A stretch of 64,000 nt of DNA from Synergistaceae bacterium (GTDB taxonomy: Bacteria; Synergistota; Synergistia; Synergistales; Aminobacteriaceae): assembly GCA_017450125.1 (NCBI GenBank), contig JAFSWZ010000017.1, positions 1 through 64,000 of the forward strand. The letters are read 5' to 3'. Every line of letters begins with the position of its first letter. Position 1 is the first letter of the stretch. Both the position numbers and the translations under genes were made by a program. Shown here piece after piece: positions 43,201 to 51,440 of this stretch. The notes under the pieces were generated by a model, which saw only the letters and a program-made list of their open reading frames with translations, made no database searches and was not told the origin of the DNA.

Positions 43201-43335
43201 GGCGTAAACCTTGACGAGGAACTCATGGACATGGTGATTCTCAATAGGGCGTTCGGCGCAATGTCGAGGTACATTACGACGTATGATGAGATGCTCGACA
43301 AGATAATTAACGGTTTCGGTCTTGTAGGCCGATAA
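40249..43335 (+). CDS. flgK: FlgK, hook-filament junction protein 1, enlarged
   Basis: 1028 aa, about twice the usual size. The N-terminus is classical (FGGMEMGRSALNAFRLGMQT, VGHNISNMNTEGYSRQRTVF, VAEIERIRDEFLDFQFRDEQ), as is the C-terminus (LDEELMDMVILNRAFGAMSR, TTYDEMLDKIINGFGLVGR). Between about residues 230 and 850 lies a chain of beta-rich modules, several with the pattern ...DSLITIRNKINEKYQ, related to flagellin-hook IN motifs. It connects hook and filament outside the cell and is exported by the flagellar apparatus with FlgN help. The extra domains should project from the junction. Confidence 0.93.
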   Translation: MSSTFGGMEMGRSALNAFRLGMQTVGHNISNMNTEGYSRQRTVFKTVTPEDIPNVGQLGQGMNVAEIERIRDEFLDFQFRDEQATLGYWTKVNDLYDSIQTYISEPASSGIRSAMDTFFTNIQTLQQTPEDTSARQALVTSANSLGMMLGNLVDSFNTYNERINMELKQSVDEANTMLRNLAMINLKISNAEALGQNANDLYDQRDLILDKLSSMMDISYNEPLERDGIKGEFFLSVNGRVLVQGTHVRELAAHAFMWDEQVYYDVQVSENEFDIVSNPSVADALATGPDGTYQLIVDRVANGVEWTAGGGNAHCIETYAVRTSAFNNGIILDANSEDIPYKLQFRTLNEDRTPVVLNIKIDKTESGTWMLRAEADGVAMDDMTTDTGAATLTTTDLEAFITNAAANAGEDGMNLSVEEVQMSEDPDTYALMFTADYDSPVELTDYSGMLGGLTEARRELTGVNMRVTPAHVEDALNLSGSFRIQVGTQGTRVTSNNFKENGGKKLGEGEILNPGQAGDKYTFRVGVSGDQADFSVSWNNSLGKWVLNSDLSTESRIVDSVNSEGEHVLTVKDLTDFISQTFIDASNADNPALAGMRVVTGKASSGTITQFYLESNDNYLLSISDVEGNLAEQLGIANPNPIITIDVENTDSLITIRNKINEKYQEEFGLTEPEQWVHASVDNGYLEISANVAGEAQRITLMGSTDGNMQVLRRLGLTANQRIATDITDDEGNALFSYREIAYIPESGVARDASFTLNNVRYLSSDNKFNRARRIPALTGDSRERYSGKELSEVSEGMWLNLKAAGSTTINVRHHIRDGSMKALEEIRDGIIPDLKDNLDSMAYGLAKHVNAYQYSGYGVGGDITTTGVAFFNTLNTKAGAAEKLSVDDRVSADPSLIGAAMGKKNADGLALTGTTGGSGDGTNASRMVSLNFSKILENHTLSVGGMYDAMLSQIGTEAASAKLMYTTQATVAEQINSQRQACSGVNLDEELMDMVILNRAFGAMSRYITTYDEMLDKIINGFGLVGR

Positions 43336-43365
43336 TTTCTGCAGACCCGTTGAAGTTTTCGAGAC

Positions 43366-43400
43366 AAACCCTCCGAAGGATGCGGGGGGTATATTTGTAT
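43366..43400 (+). terminator. Hairpin between flgK and flgL (attenuator-like)
   Basis: ACCCTCCG and CGGGGGGT pair with one wobble around AAGGATG, followed by ATATTTGTAT. Because flgL needs the same proteins as flgK, the hairpin is more likely a partial terminator or mRNA-processing stem than a full stop. Confidence 0.5.
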
Positions 43401-43415
43401 AAGGAGAAAGTTATC

Positions 43416-46400
43416 ATGTACAGCCGTCTAACTACAGCAACAATGTACGGGAGCTTGATGGACTCGTTACAGCAGAACCAGAAAATGATTCAGGATCTGC
43501 AGAGACAGATAGCTTCCGGGAACAAATACACTAATCTTGCGGACAACCCTTCGGCGGTTGCGCGTTCTCTTCAGGTGCAGTCCGCTCTGAACGCCAATGC
43601 ACAGTATGCACAGAACACCGTCAACGCGGTAACGATGCTGCGCTACGCTGACGGGGCACTGAACAACGTTCTCGACGCGGCGCAGGCGATACGTTCATTA
43701 ATCATACAGGCAGGGAACGGCTCATTAGACAGCAGCCAGCTCAAGGACATCACGGCGCAGATTGAGGCGAACAAAAAGATAATGCTCGACAACCTCAACA
43801 CGCGGGTTGCGGGACAGTATATCTTCGGTGGAACGGACACAACAACCCCGCCTTTCGTCGAGAAGCCGGACGGCAGCATAGTCTATCAGGGTTCGGACGA
43901 GCGCATAAAGTACGCAGTGAGCGACGGGCTGCTGGGGGATGTTACGTTTGCGGGGAGCGACATTGTGCCGACAGACGACGACTCGTACTTCATATGCTCG
44001 CACAATGTCCCTATAGACTGGACGTGGCAGGGACGCGAGGAGAAGGTACAGATCACCGTAGGGAGCAGGACGCTTTCAGTGTTCATTCCCGAAGACTGGA
44101 GCGACATCGACACCACAAAGACCAGCACAAGAGACATCAACTACACCGACTACAACCAGTTCAGAGACCCGCGCGAACACACAGGCATAACCCTCGATGA
44201 CTTGGCCGAAATCGTGAACAGATCCCTTGAGGAGCAGGGAGCTGACATGCTGGTGAAAGTTACCGTAGAGAAGGACATGGAGGCCGGAACGCAGCAGCTC
44301 ATCATGAAGTCCAACACCGGCGAGAAGATAGGTATAACTGGCTGGCCTGACACTGACTACATGCCGATACCCGCGACGGCAACCAGCAAGACCTTCGCGG
44401 ACGATGATTCTTCGTGGAAGACAGGCGGAGAGGGAAGCGTCAACGGCCTCATGGGCAAGACGAACATCCTCAGCTGGAAGGGCACTTCCGGAACAATGAC
44501 TATTACCGCCGGAGACAGAACGGAGACGTTCAACCTGTCGTCGATGGCATCATCAACCGACCTCGTGAAGGCCATCAACGAGGAGTTCTCGGGAATCTCT
44601 GACGGGACACCTTTTGCGTCGCTGTCGTCAGGAAACCTTCAGGGGCGGCTTGTGCTTCAGTCGGAAGAAGGAGAAATCACGGTCTCCGGGAACATCGGCG
44701 AGCTCTTCGGCAAGGAAGGCACAATCTCAAGCACGACCTCATCACTGACAATAAACGTCGGCGGCAAAGAGGAAGGCACAACAAAGATATTCATCAACGA
44801 CGACGACTCTCTTGAGGACGTTGCGGAGAAGATTAACGGCATAGGCGGACTGTTCTCGCGGACAAACGCTGACGGAACGAGCCTCACGGTGATTGCGCAG
44901 AGGATAGGCGATGCTCCTGAAGACAGGCTCGCGAACAACGACGCGGCGGAAGAGCTGCATTACCCTGCGATGACGATTACGGGCGAAGGCGGAGCTGCTG
45001 AACTGTTCGACTTCCCGGAAGGCGAGAACTCACTAAAGGCGACAGCGACGCGCAGGCAGCTTGACCATAGCCACATGGACGTGTTCGACGTTCTGGGGAT
45101 GGAAACCGCGATGAAGAGCAGGGAATTTGACCCTACGGAAACTCTTGAGGTCAAGGCCGGAACAGAGCTTCACTGGCGCGTAATCAGCGGAGGACGGAGC
45201 GCGGACATCAAGCTGAACGGAGGAATGTCCTACACGCTCGAGCAGCTCGCGGACCGGCTCAAGAATGCCGGTGCGGGATGGCTTGAAGTTACGCTAGAGG
45301 AAGATTCTACGGAGACAGGCCTTACAGCAAACATCACTGACGGCGAGGCCAAGACACAGAGAATCGTTATGCGTGGCTTCGACGGCGAGCAGGTCATAAT
45401 GCTGGACATGAACGAGTACAACTACGCGGATCAGGCCGGGCTGTCTACGGTTCTGCGGACAGACGGCTACACCAGCAGCATGGCGGGAACGGGCACTAAG
45501 TGCGTGAACTTCCCCTCTGCTCCGTGCGTTGACGACAACGTAGGAATACCGCTCAGGGTGCAGATGAACTGCGGAATGTACTACGACATAAACATCAAGA
45601 GGGCAGAAGTCATCAACGTAAAGACGGGCTTTGTTGACCGCACAAAAGTGATGCGGGCGATTGTCGACGAGGTGAACGCTCAGGAAGGCCATGAAGTTAT
45701 GGGTTGCACGGTTCACCTTGACGCGGCGGGAGAGGAGATAGCGGACTCGAGCGCAATATACTTCCTGTCTGGCGAAGCCTTCACCGTCGTGGATATGCCC
45801 TTCAACGACCCTGAATGGAACGACTATTCAGGCGGAATAGCGGCGCAGATGGGCATTCACGGCGGAGTAACCTCGAACTTGGCCAAGACCGAACAGCCCA
45901 TAAAGGACAACGATACTTTTGGTGCAGTTGTTGAGGACTTCAGGGGCGGGACGATACGTTTCGCGAACCTTTCGCACAGCGTAGAAATCGACGTAGGAGA
46001 GAGCGACACGGTGAAGGACGTTCTGGACAGGCTTCGCACTCAGGCCGGAGAGTGGCTGTACGTGAACTACTACGATCAGCACATGGGGCAGGACGCAACC
46101 CGCAACACCGGCGACTACCCGATAATCTCGCTCTCGTCGAAGGATGGTTCTGCGGTGAGCGTTCTCGATGTGAAGGGGCATGTAGCGCAGGACAATCTAG
46201 GACTGAGCACCGGCATTCAGACGCGTCTTAACCCCGACGGCACAGGAGAAGGCATAATGTCTGACAGCTTCGTGTGGGACATTGAGAACGATAGCTTCCC
46301 CGCGACAGAACTCACGCTCACTGTGGCGGGCTACTCTCACACGATTGACCTTACGGAGATTCGGAGCGTTACGCCTGACCCCGACGGACTGATTCAGGCG

Positions 46401-47042
46401 GACGACATCGCGGAGTTCATCAATGCCAGAATGCAGGACTACGACGTTCGCGCAGAGGTCAACAGGGACAACGAGCTGATGATATGGTCATTGCGCGGGT
46501 ACTCCGTAGAGGCGGAGTTCACAAATAACGGGTCTGATGTTACAGCAACGTTTCTCGGCGAGGAGTCTTCGTCGCGGAGCTACTACAGAGGAGGGTACAA
46601 CCTCGAGGGCGGAGCTCAGACGCGCGGGATTGACGCTAACGACATGTACAGCACGGGAATGCACGGCCAGAACGCAACGATACGGAGCGGCGCGAACACT
46701 ATGCGTCAGAACGGCTTCGGAGTGATCAACGACATTATTGCGGCGATAGAGTCGGGCAACAGGGACGACTTGTCCAGCAAGATGCTCCCGAAGATTGACG
46801 ACTTCATCAGCAACCTGCTTTCTGTGATGTCGGAGGACGGAGCACTTCAGGCGCGCTACACCTACAACGGCGAACGCCTCACGCAGGAGAATGCGATAAT
46901 GGAGGAGACGTACGATAGTCTGGCGAAGATTGACCCTGCGGACGCGATAAGCCAGCTGATGATGGCGGATTACATGTATCAGGCGAATCTTGCGGTGATA
47001 GCGAGACTGATTCAGCCGAGCCTTCTGGATTTCCTGAGGTAG
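43416..47042 (+). CDS. flgL: FlgL, hook-filament junction protein 3, giant
   Basis: 1208 aa, compared with 300-550 in most bacteria. N-terminus: MYSRLTTATMYGSLMDSLQQ, QIASGNKYTNLADNPSAVAR. C-terminus: LTQENAIMEETYDSLAKIDP, DAISQLMMADYMYQANLAVI. These define FlgL. The insert (about residues 150-1100) is built of repeating modules, including DDSLEDVAEKINGIGGLFSR and DTVKDVLDRLRTQAGEWLYV, which recall the flagellin-hook IN motif and parts of the flagellins here. Start ATG 43416 follows ATAAGGAG by 10 bases; the longer frame from 43350 has no ribosome site and crosses the hairpin. With FlgK and flagellin it shows that all exposed filament parts in this organism are enlarged. Confidence 0.92.
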   Translation: MYSRLTTATMYGSLMDSLQQNQKMIQDLQRQIASGNKYTNLADNPSAVARSLQVQSALNANAQYAQNTVNAVTMLRYADGALNNVLDAAQAIRSLIIQAGNGSLDSSQLKDITAQIEANKKIMLDNLNTRVAGQYIFGGTDTTTPPFVEKPDGSIVYQGSDERIKYAVSDGLLGDVTFAGSDIVPTDDDSYFICSHNVPIDWTWQGREEKVQITVGSRTLSVFIPEDWSDIDTTKTSTRDINYTDYNQFRDPREHTGITLDDLAEIVNRSLEEQGADMLVKVTVEKDMEAGTQQLIMKSNTGEKIGITGWPDTDYMPIPATATSKTFADDDSSWKTGGEGSVNGLMGKTNILSWKGTSGTMTITAGDRTETFNLSSMASSTDLVKAINEEFSGISDGTPFASLSSGNLQGRLVLQSEEGEITVSGNIGELFGKEGTISSTTSSLTINVGGKEEGTTKIFINDDDSLEDVAEKINGIGGLFSRTNADGTSLTVIAQRIGDAPEDRLANNDAAEELHYPAMTITGEGGAAELFDFPEGENSLKATATRRQLDHSHMDVFDVLGMETAMKSREFDPTETLEVKAGTELHWRVISGGRSADIKLNGGMSYTLEQLADRLKNAGAGWLEVTLEEDSTETGLTANITDGEAKTQRIVMRGFDGEQVIMLDMNEYNYADQAGLSTVLRTDGYTSSMAGTGTKCVNFPSAPCVDDNVGIPLRVQMNCGMYYDINIKRAEVINVKTGFVDRTKVMRAIVDEVNAQEGHEVMGCTVHLDAAGEEIADSSAIYFLSGEAFTVVDMPFNDPEWNDYSGGIAAQMGIHGGVTSNLAKTEQPIKDNDTFGAVVEDFRGGTIRFANLSHSVEIDVGESDTVKDVLDRLRTQAGEWLYVNYYDQHMGQDATRNTGDYPIISLSSKDGSAVSVLDVKGHVAQDNLGLSTGIQTRLNPDGTGEGIMSDSFVWDIENDSFPATELTLTVAGYSHTIDLTEIRSVTPDPDGLIQADDIAEFINARMQDYDVRAEVNRDNELMIWSLRGYSVEAEFTNNGSDVTATFLGEESSSRSYYRGGYNLEGGAQTRGIDANDMYSTGMHGQNATIRSGANTMRQNGFGVINDIIAAIESGNRDDLSSKMLPKIDDFISNLLSVMSEDGALQARYTYNGERLTQENAIMEETYDSLAKIDPADAISQLMMADYMYQANLAVIARLIQPSLLDFLR

Positions 47043-47050
47043 AGAAAGAG

Positions 47051-47086
47051 TTTCCCCCTCTGCACGAATCAGGGGGGGATTGTTTT
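47051..47086. terminator. Bidirectional terminator between flgL and the bicupin gene
   Basis: CCCCCTCTG and CAGGGGGGG pair with one wobble around CACGAAT. ATTGTTTTAC follows on the plus strand and an A-rich run precedes it for the minus strand. Confidence 0.75.
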
Positions 47087-47927
47087 ACTTCTTGAGGGCG
47101 TGGTTCTGTGCGATGAGGTCAATGAAGATTAGGTTCTCGCTGCCGGTGTTCTCTAGGGCATGGGACTGTCCCGGTCCGGCAAGAGTTACGCTCTGAGGCC
47201 CTACGACGTATTCTCCGCCGTCCCCGTCAGTGAACATTCCTTCGCCCGACAGAATAATGTACGTGTCCTCGTTGTCCGCGTGTGAATGAAGGCTGATGCT
47301 GTCTCCCGGCCTGAGCGTCATCATTCCGATTTCCTTGATGGCCTGATTTGGTGTTGCGTCCTCGCGGCGGAAGGCAAACTTCCCGTAAAGAGTTCCCTTG
47401 CCCGCTCCTCCTGCGTTCTGCTTGTTGAGCTTGCGTAGTCTTTCGGCAGGGAAAACCTGCGGAGTCGGATTAGCCTTGAGTGCTTCGAGGTCTGCGCTGG
47501 CGTTCTTGGCGATGATGTCGAGGAACACGAGGTCTTCACCGAAAAGGTTTGCGAGCCCGTGAGACTGCCCGGGACGGGCTATCGTCATGTCTCCGGCTTT
47601 GACCGTCCAAGAGTTGCCTTCTCCGTCGGTGAAGATTCCTGTTCCCGAAAGTATCAGGTACGCGTCTTCGTTGTCGGCGTGGGCATGAAGGCCGATGAAG
47701 TCGCCGTGCTTGAGGGTCATGAAGCCGATCTCCTTGATGGCCCAGTCGTCTCCGGCTTTGTCGCGCGTGTAGGCGAACTCCCCGTAGAGCGTTCCGCGTC
47801 CTCCGGCTACGTCCTGCTTGTTGAGGACTGTGAGCTCCTCGAGATCCCAGCACTGTTCGCGGGGTTCGGCGTGGGCGAACGAAGCCAGAAGCAGGAGAGA
47901 CAGTGATAGTGCGATAAGTTTTCTCAT
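47085..47927 (-). CDS. Secreted two-domain cupin protein
   Basis: 280 aa. It starts at ATG 47927 with a signal peptide (MRKLIALSLSLLLLASFAHA) and GGAGG 11 bases upstream. Two tandem cupin domains follow, about residues 25-150 and 160-278, clearly duplicates: EIGFMTLKHGDFIGLHAHAD then NEDAYLILSGTGIFTDGEG, and EIGMMTLRPGDSISLHSHAD then NEDTYIILSGEGMFTDGDG. The HxH...E and later His (RPGQSHGLAN, GPGQSHALEN) metal ligands are present in both. It is extracellular or periplasmic; the substrate is unknown. Duplication inside one gene and export are the notable points. Confidence 0.87.
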   Translation of the reverse strand: MRKLIALSLSLLLLASFAHAEPREQCWDLEELTVLNKQDVAGGRGTLYGEFAYTRDKAGDDWAIKEIGFMTLKHGDFIGLHAHADNEDAYLILSGTGIFTDGEGNSWTVKAGDMTIARPGQSHGLANLFGEDLVFLDIIAKNASADLEALKANPTPQVFPAERLRKLNKQNAGGAGKGTLYGKFAFRREDATPNQAIKEIGMMTLRPGDSISLHSHADNEDTYIILSGEGMFTDGDGGEYVVGPQSVTLAGPGQSHALENTGSENLIFIDLIAQNHALKK

Positions 47928-47965
47928 GATGAATGATTCCTCCTTTGTGCCCGAATGATAGCACA

Positions 47966-48289
47966 TCAGCCTAAGTGTGCCTCTTCCGTCTTTATCTCCC
48001 AGTGAATCAGGAACGTCAATGCTCCCCTCAGCACGATTATTGCCCCGAGAATCGCTAGCTCGCTCCACTCACGGACAATAACCGTCCTCAAGACCTCCCC
48101 GCCCAGCTTGAACTCCAGCGCAAGCGCAATCCCCTGCGCAAGCGTCAGCCTCACGTGAGGGTCTCTCTTCAGGCAGCCCCAGATACTTTTGAAGGTTGTT
48201 ACCATGAGGACAGTAACACCTACGCACTCCATCAGCAGAACTCCCAGCTGTACGGTTATCTCGAAAATCTCTTCAATGTCCGCAATCAT
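47966..48289 (-). CDS. DUF1622 membrane protein
   Basis: 107 aa with three hydrophobic segments. IFEITVQLGVLLMECVGVTV, then VRLTLAQGIALALEFKLGGE and VLRTVIVREWSELAILGAII, are characteristic of DUF1622 proteins, whose function is unknown. It begins 13 bases after the stop of the NuoL-like gene and is probably cotranscribed with it. Confidence 0.87.
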   Translation of the reverse strand: MIADIEEIFEITVQLGVLLMECVGVTVLMVTTFKSIWGCLKRDPHVRLTLAQGIALALEFKLGGEVLRTVIVREWSELAILGAIIVLRGALTFLIHWEIKTEEAHLG

Positions 48290-48302
48290 TCTTTCTCCCT
48301 CC

Positions 48303-50276
48303 TTATGCCATCATGAACGCAATCACGAACAGCAGCCCCGCCGCAAACGTCATCAGCCCGTAAGCCAGGCTCGACGGCAGCAGTTTCCCCGCAGTCTCTC
48401 CCTTCGGCCCTTCCTGGTAGTACCCGAAATCTGTGTCCTCCGGCGGACGAACGAACTTCACGCGCGAAGCCCTCGACAGCATCCACGACACCGGCCCGGC
48501 CGTGAACAGGTCAACAACATGCGCGAACAATGCCCCGATGAACGGCAGAATCGTCCCTATTACCGGGCGGAATAACGCGTTCTCAATGTTCAGCTTCTCC
48601 GGCCACAGGTCAAGGTAGACGACATTATCGCCCCTGCGTTCAAGAAGGAAGTGTTGTATCAGCAGGAAGTAGACCGCTATGCCGATGCCGATCGAGATTA
48701 TCGCCCCCTCGAGGCATTCGGAGGAGAAGTAGCGGATTATGTGGTGATGACCCGTGCTGTTCATGAACGGTGCTCCGAGAATGCTTATCTTGTCGCCGAC
48801 ACTGTACGGCATCATTCCGATGACCGGCAGCAGCAGAGCAGAGAACGCGAGGATGAAGGCATTGCTGCGGGAGATGTAGATGTCCTTCTGGTGCATTGAC
48901 GGCGACGGCGAAGCGACGAACAGCGCAACGAAGAGCTTGATGACGTAAGCGGTTGTGAGGCCGCCCGAGATCAGGAACAGCCACTCGCACACGCTGAAGA
49001 GTGCCGCCTCTCCTCCCGCTGTCATGAACGGCAGAGTTCCCGACGCTCCGCGCATTACGTTTCCGAGCTCGTGGATGTGCTCGACAATTGCGTCGTGGAT
49101 GAGTGTTTTTCCTAAGTACCCGTTCCAGAATGGAGCACCCATCAGGCCAAGCCCCCCCATGACGAACGCGAACATCAGCGTCTTCTTGCCCTTGCCGAAA
49201 CCCTTAATGTCGTTGAGGTTGAGCTGGTGAGTGTTCATGTGTACGACACCTGCGCAGAGGAACAGAACGAGTTTCACGAGCGAGTGCCCGACCATGTAGA
49301 GGATTGTTCCTCGTATCGCGAGGTCGTTGTCCTTGCCCAAGAAGCACTGCATCGCTATGCCCGTCAGGATGAAGCCGAGCTGGGACATCGACGAACACGC
49401 AAGGGTGCGCTTGATGTTGACGGAGAAGACGGCCAGGACAGCCCCGAGCACCATCGTAATCACCGCAAGAATGAGCAGCATGAACCCCCACAGCGGGTCA
49501 TGAAGGAACGGCCCTGCAGACAGCACGATGATTCCGAACAGTCCTGACTTCGTGAGCAGGCCTGAGAGCAGTGCGCTTGAAGGTGCAGGAGCGGCAGTGT
49601 GTGCGGTCGGAAGCCAGATGTGCGACGGGAAGATCGCTGCCTTCGCCGCAAAACCTATGAACACCAGCACTCCGGCCAAGTACAAGCCGCTTCTGTCCTC
49701 GAGGCGGTAGAGTGCCGCGATGTCAAGCGTGCCGGTCTTAGCGTAGAGCAGCACCAGCCCCGTCAATGTCGCGAGGCCTCCGATTATCGCAATGGCCAGG
49801 TAGGTTTCGGCGGCTCTCTGGGCTTCAGGTGTCTCGTCCTGAACAACCATGATGTACGAGAACAGCGACATCATCTCGAAGAATATGAACGTTGTGTAGA
49901 GATCCGCAGACAGGAACACTCCCATTATGCTCCCGAGCGTCAAGAGAACGTAAAGGTAGTAGCGGTTGCGGTTTCTGTGCCCCTTGAGGTACTCGCGCGA
50001 AAAGATTGTCGTTGCCGCCCACATGAAGGCGATGATCAGCGCGTAGATGAACCTGAAGCCGTCAAGCGTGAACTTTATGCCAAGCCCGCAGACTCCCGGA
50101 AGTTCGAGCTCCGAGCCTATGTGCTTGTAGAGCGTCAGGACTGCGGCGAGCTCAACGAGGCAGACGGCATCTGCGGCGTAATCGCGGACTTTCCGGCTGT
50201 AGCGTCCTGCTACGTAGGAGAGTAGTCCTCCGAACATCGGCCAGAGAACCAGAAACAGCAGCGTGTAATTCTTCAT
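48303..50276 (-). CDS. Solitary NuoL/Mrp-like proton-conducting membrane subunit
   Basis: 657 aa with about 14 or more membrane helices, of the complex I/Mrp antiporter-like (proton_antipo_M) family. The conserved Glu in TM5 (FIFFEMMSLFSYIMV), the TM7 Lys region (GFAAKAAIFPSHIWLPTAHT then APAPSSALLSGLLTKSGLFG) and the second Lys/His region (TILYMVGHSLVKLVLFLCAG) are present, so it should conduct protons. ATG 50276 follows GGGAGGTG by 9 bases; the frame runs 21 codons further up. No NADH dehydrogenase, hydrogenase or other Mrp subunit is encoded next to it, only DUF1622, so its partners are elsewhere or it works alone. Confidence 0.85.
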   Translation of the reverse strand: MKNYTLLFLVLWPMFGGLLSYVAGRYSRKVRDYAADAVCLVELAAVLTLYKHIGSELELPGVCGLGIKFTLDGFRFIYALIIAFMWAATTIFSREYLKGHRNRNRYYLYVLLTLGSIMGVFLSADLYTTFIFFEMMSLFSYIMVVQDETPEAQRAAETYLAIAIIGGLATLTGLVLLYAKTGTLDIAALYRLEDRSGLYLAGVLVFIGFAAKAAIFPSHIWLPTAHTAAPAPSSALLSGLLTKSGLFGIIVLSAGPFLHDPLWGFMLLILAVITMVLGAVLAVFSVNIKRTLACSSMSQLGFILTGIAMQCFLGKDNDLAIRGTILYMVGHSLVKLVLFLCAGVVHMNTHQLNLNDIKGFGKGKKTLMFAFVMGGLGLMGAPFWNGYLGKTLIHDAIVEHIHELGNVMRGASGTLPFMTAGGEAALFSVCEWLFLISGGLTTAYVIKLFVALFVASPSPSMHQKDIYISRSNAFILAFSALLLPVIGMMPYSVGDKISILGAPFMNSTGHHHIIRYFSSECLEGAIISIGIGIAVYFLLIQHFLLERRGDNVVYLDLWPEKLNIENALFRPVIGTILPFIGALFAHVVDLFTAGPVSWMLSRASRVKFVRPPEDTDFGYYQEGPKGETAGKLLPSSLAYGLMTFAAGLLFVIAFMMA

Positions 50277-50384
50277 TGTGATTTGCACCTCCCGAGATGA
50301 GGCGATTATACAATAACGTGGGCTATAATTATTCTGCAAAGCCTGAGAAGACGGCCAAGAAAAATGATAAAGGAGGAAACATCA

Positions 50385-50741
50385 GTGAAGCGTATACTTT
50401 CAGCGTTGCTGCTGGTCGCGGTGCTCGCAGGTTCAGCGTACGGCCTCAGCGACAAGGATTACACGAGGATGAAGAGGGAGAGCAGCGTCTTCCGCGAGGC
50501 AGACAGGAAGCTCGGCGCAGTATGGCACAGAATCGAGGACGAAATCACTAAGCCTGCACGTTCTGTGTTCGAGATGCTTAAGGCGGAACAGCGCGACTGG
50601 ATAAAGTCCGGGCGGGACAGAGCCGCGAGGAAGTACATGAATGACGGCTTTGACGACTACAATGCATACGCTATAGCGACGTATGAGCGCATCGGATACC
50701 TCGAGGGATGGGAAGCTGTGATGTTCAACGATGACGATTGA
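50385..50741 (+). CDS. Small secreted LprI-like (DUF1311) protein
   Basis: 118 aa from GTG 50385, 8 bases after AAAGGAGG (the frame is open 7 codons further upstream, but the ribosome site lies within that part). Signal peptide: hydrophobic LSALLLVAVLAGSAYG. The mature part (FREADRKLGAVWHRIEDEIT, FEMLKAEQRDWIKSGRDRAA) has the QRxWxxxRD-type motif of lysozyme-inhibitor LprI N-terminal domains, but the Cys pair common in that family is absent. Role in envelope or lysozyme defence is only suggested by the family. Confidence 0.68.
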   Translation: MKRILSALLLVAVLAGSAYGLSDKDYTRMKRESSVFREADRKLGAVWHRIEDEITKPARSVFEMLKAEQRDWIKSGRDRAARKYMNDGFDDYNAYAIATYERIGYLEGWEAVMFNDDD

Positions 50742-50801
50742 CAGCGTCAGAGGACTTCCCCGCCCTCTTGAATTTTTCCCGCAGGAAAGGAGGAGACAGC
50801 G

Positions 50802-51065
50802 TTGGCAGTGGCGGTCTTGCGTTCACATTCACAGATAACAATTCCTGCTTCTGTTATCTCAAGTCTGGGGCTGAAAGAGGGCGACCAGCTCGAAATTTTT
50901 GCTGACAACGGAACAATAAGCATGATACCTGTAGCAGTTTACCCCGTTGATTACGTTGAACAGCTCCGCAAAGAGACGGCAGAACTCAGAGATAACATAT
51001 CTTCAGGGAAACAGCCTGTGTTCGATAGCGTTGACGCGATGATTGAGGCTCTGGAGAAGTCCTGA
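50802..51065 (+). CDS. AbrB/MazE-type antitoxin
   Basis: 87 aa from TTG 50802 with AAAGGAGG 10 bases upstream. The N-terminal swapped-hairpin DNA-binding fold is seen in SHSQITIPASVISSLGLKEG and DQLEIFADNGTISMIPV. The C-terminal 35 residues (VEQLRKETAELRDNISSGKQ then SVDAMIEALEKS) should wrap around the toxin. It overlaps the toxin start by one base (TGATG), which enforces joint translation. Confidence 0.85.
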   Translation: MAVAVLRSHSQITIPASVISSLGLKEGDQLEIFADNGTISMIPVAVYPVDYVEQLRKETAELRDNISSGKQPVFDSVDAMIEALEKS

Positions 51066-51328
51066 TGCTGAAAATCACTTACTCTGAACGTTTCCAGAAG
51101 CACTACAAGAAACTTTCAGCGGACGAGAAAGCTCAATTCAGGCGGAAGCTCGATGTGTTTGCGGATAATCCACTTCACCCTTCGCTGAGAACGAAACACA
51201 TTAAGGGTACTGACGGATTATTTGAGTTCAGCGTCAACATGGATATTCGAGTCATCTGGTTTTACGAGGGAGAAAATCTAGTTGCTCTTGTTGACATAGG
51301 GCATCACGACATCCTGAAAAACTTTTGA
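51065..51328 (+). CDS. RelE/YafQ-like toxin
   Basis: 87 aa. ITYSERFQKHYKKLSADEKA, HPSLRTKHIKGTDGLFEFSV, DIRVIWFYEGENLVALVDIG and a C-terminal HHDILKNF follow the RelE/YafQ/ParE fold, with the basic residues and the terminal His of the mRNA-interferase branch. It probably cleaves mRNA in the ribosome when the AbrB-type antitoxin is lost. Pairing of a RelE-type toxin with an AbrB-type antitoxin is a known mixed arrangement. The gene ends 6 bases before the repeat-containing promoter at 51334-51404. Confidence 0.87.
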   Translation: MLKITYSERFQKHYKKLSADEKAQFRRKLDVFADNPLHPSLRTKHIKGTDGLFEFSVNMDIRVIWFYEGENLVALVDIGHHDILKNF

Positions 51329-51333
51329 GTTCT

Positions 51334-51404
51334 GCGCGAAAGTTGATTTTCCTGCGTGAACGTTCTCTCCGCCGATTGAATTTCCCCGCAAAACCGGCGA
51401 TAAT
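51334..51404 (+). promoter_or_regulatory. Promoter with two 11-base direct repeats (operon of surface protein and peptide cassette)
   Basis: Repeat 1 GCGCGAAAGTT (51334-51344) and repeat 2 GCGTGAACGTT (51354-51364) start exactly 20 bases apart. Eleven bases later come -35 TTGAAT (51376-51381), a 17-base spacer and -10 GATAAT (51399-51404). The same layout stands before the sensor operon at 58306-58377. Direct repeats two helical turns apart just upstream of -35 are typical of activator sites such as response-regulator boxes. Confidence 0.72.
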
Positions 51405-51440
51405 TCACCCATGAATCCCACACAGAAAGGATTGACACAA

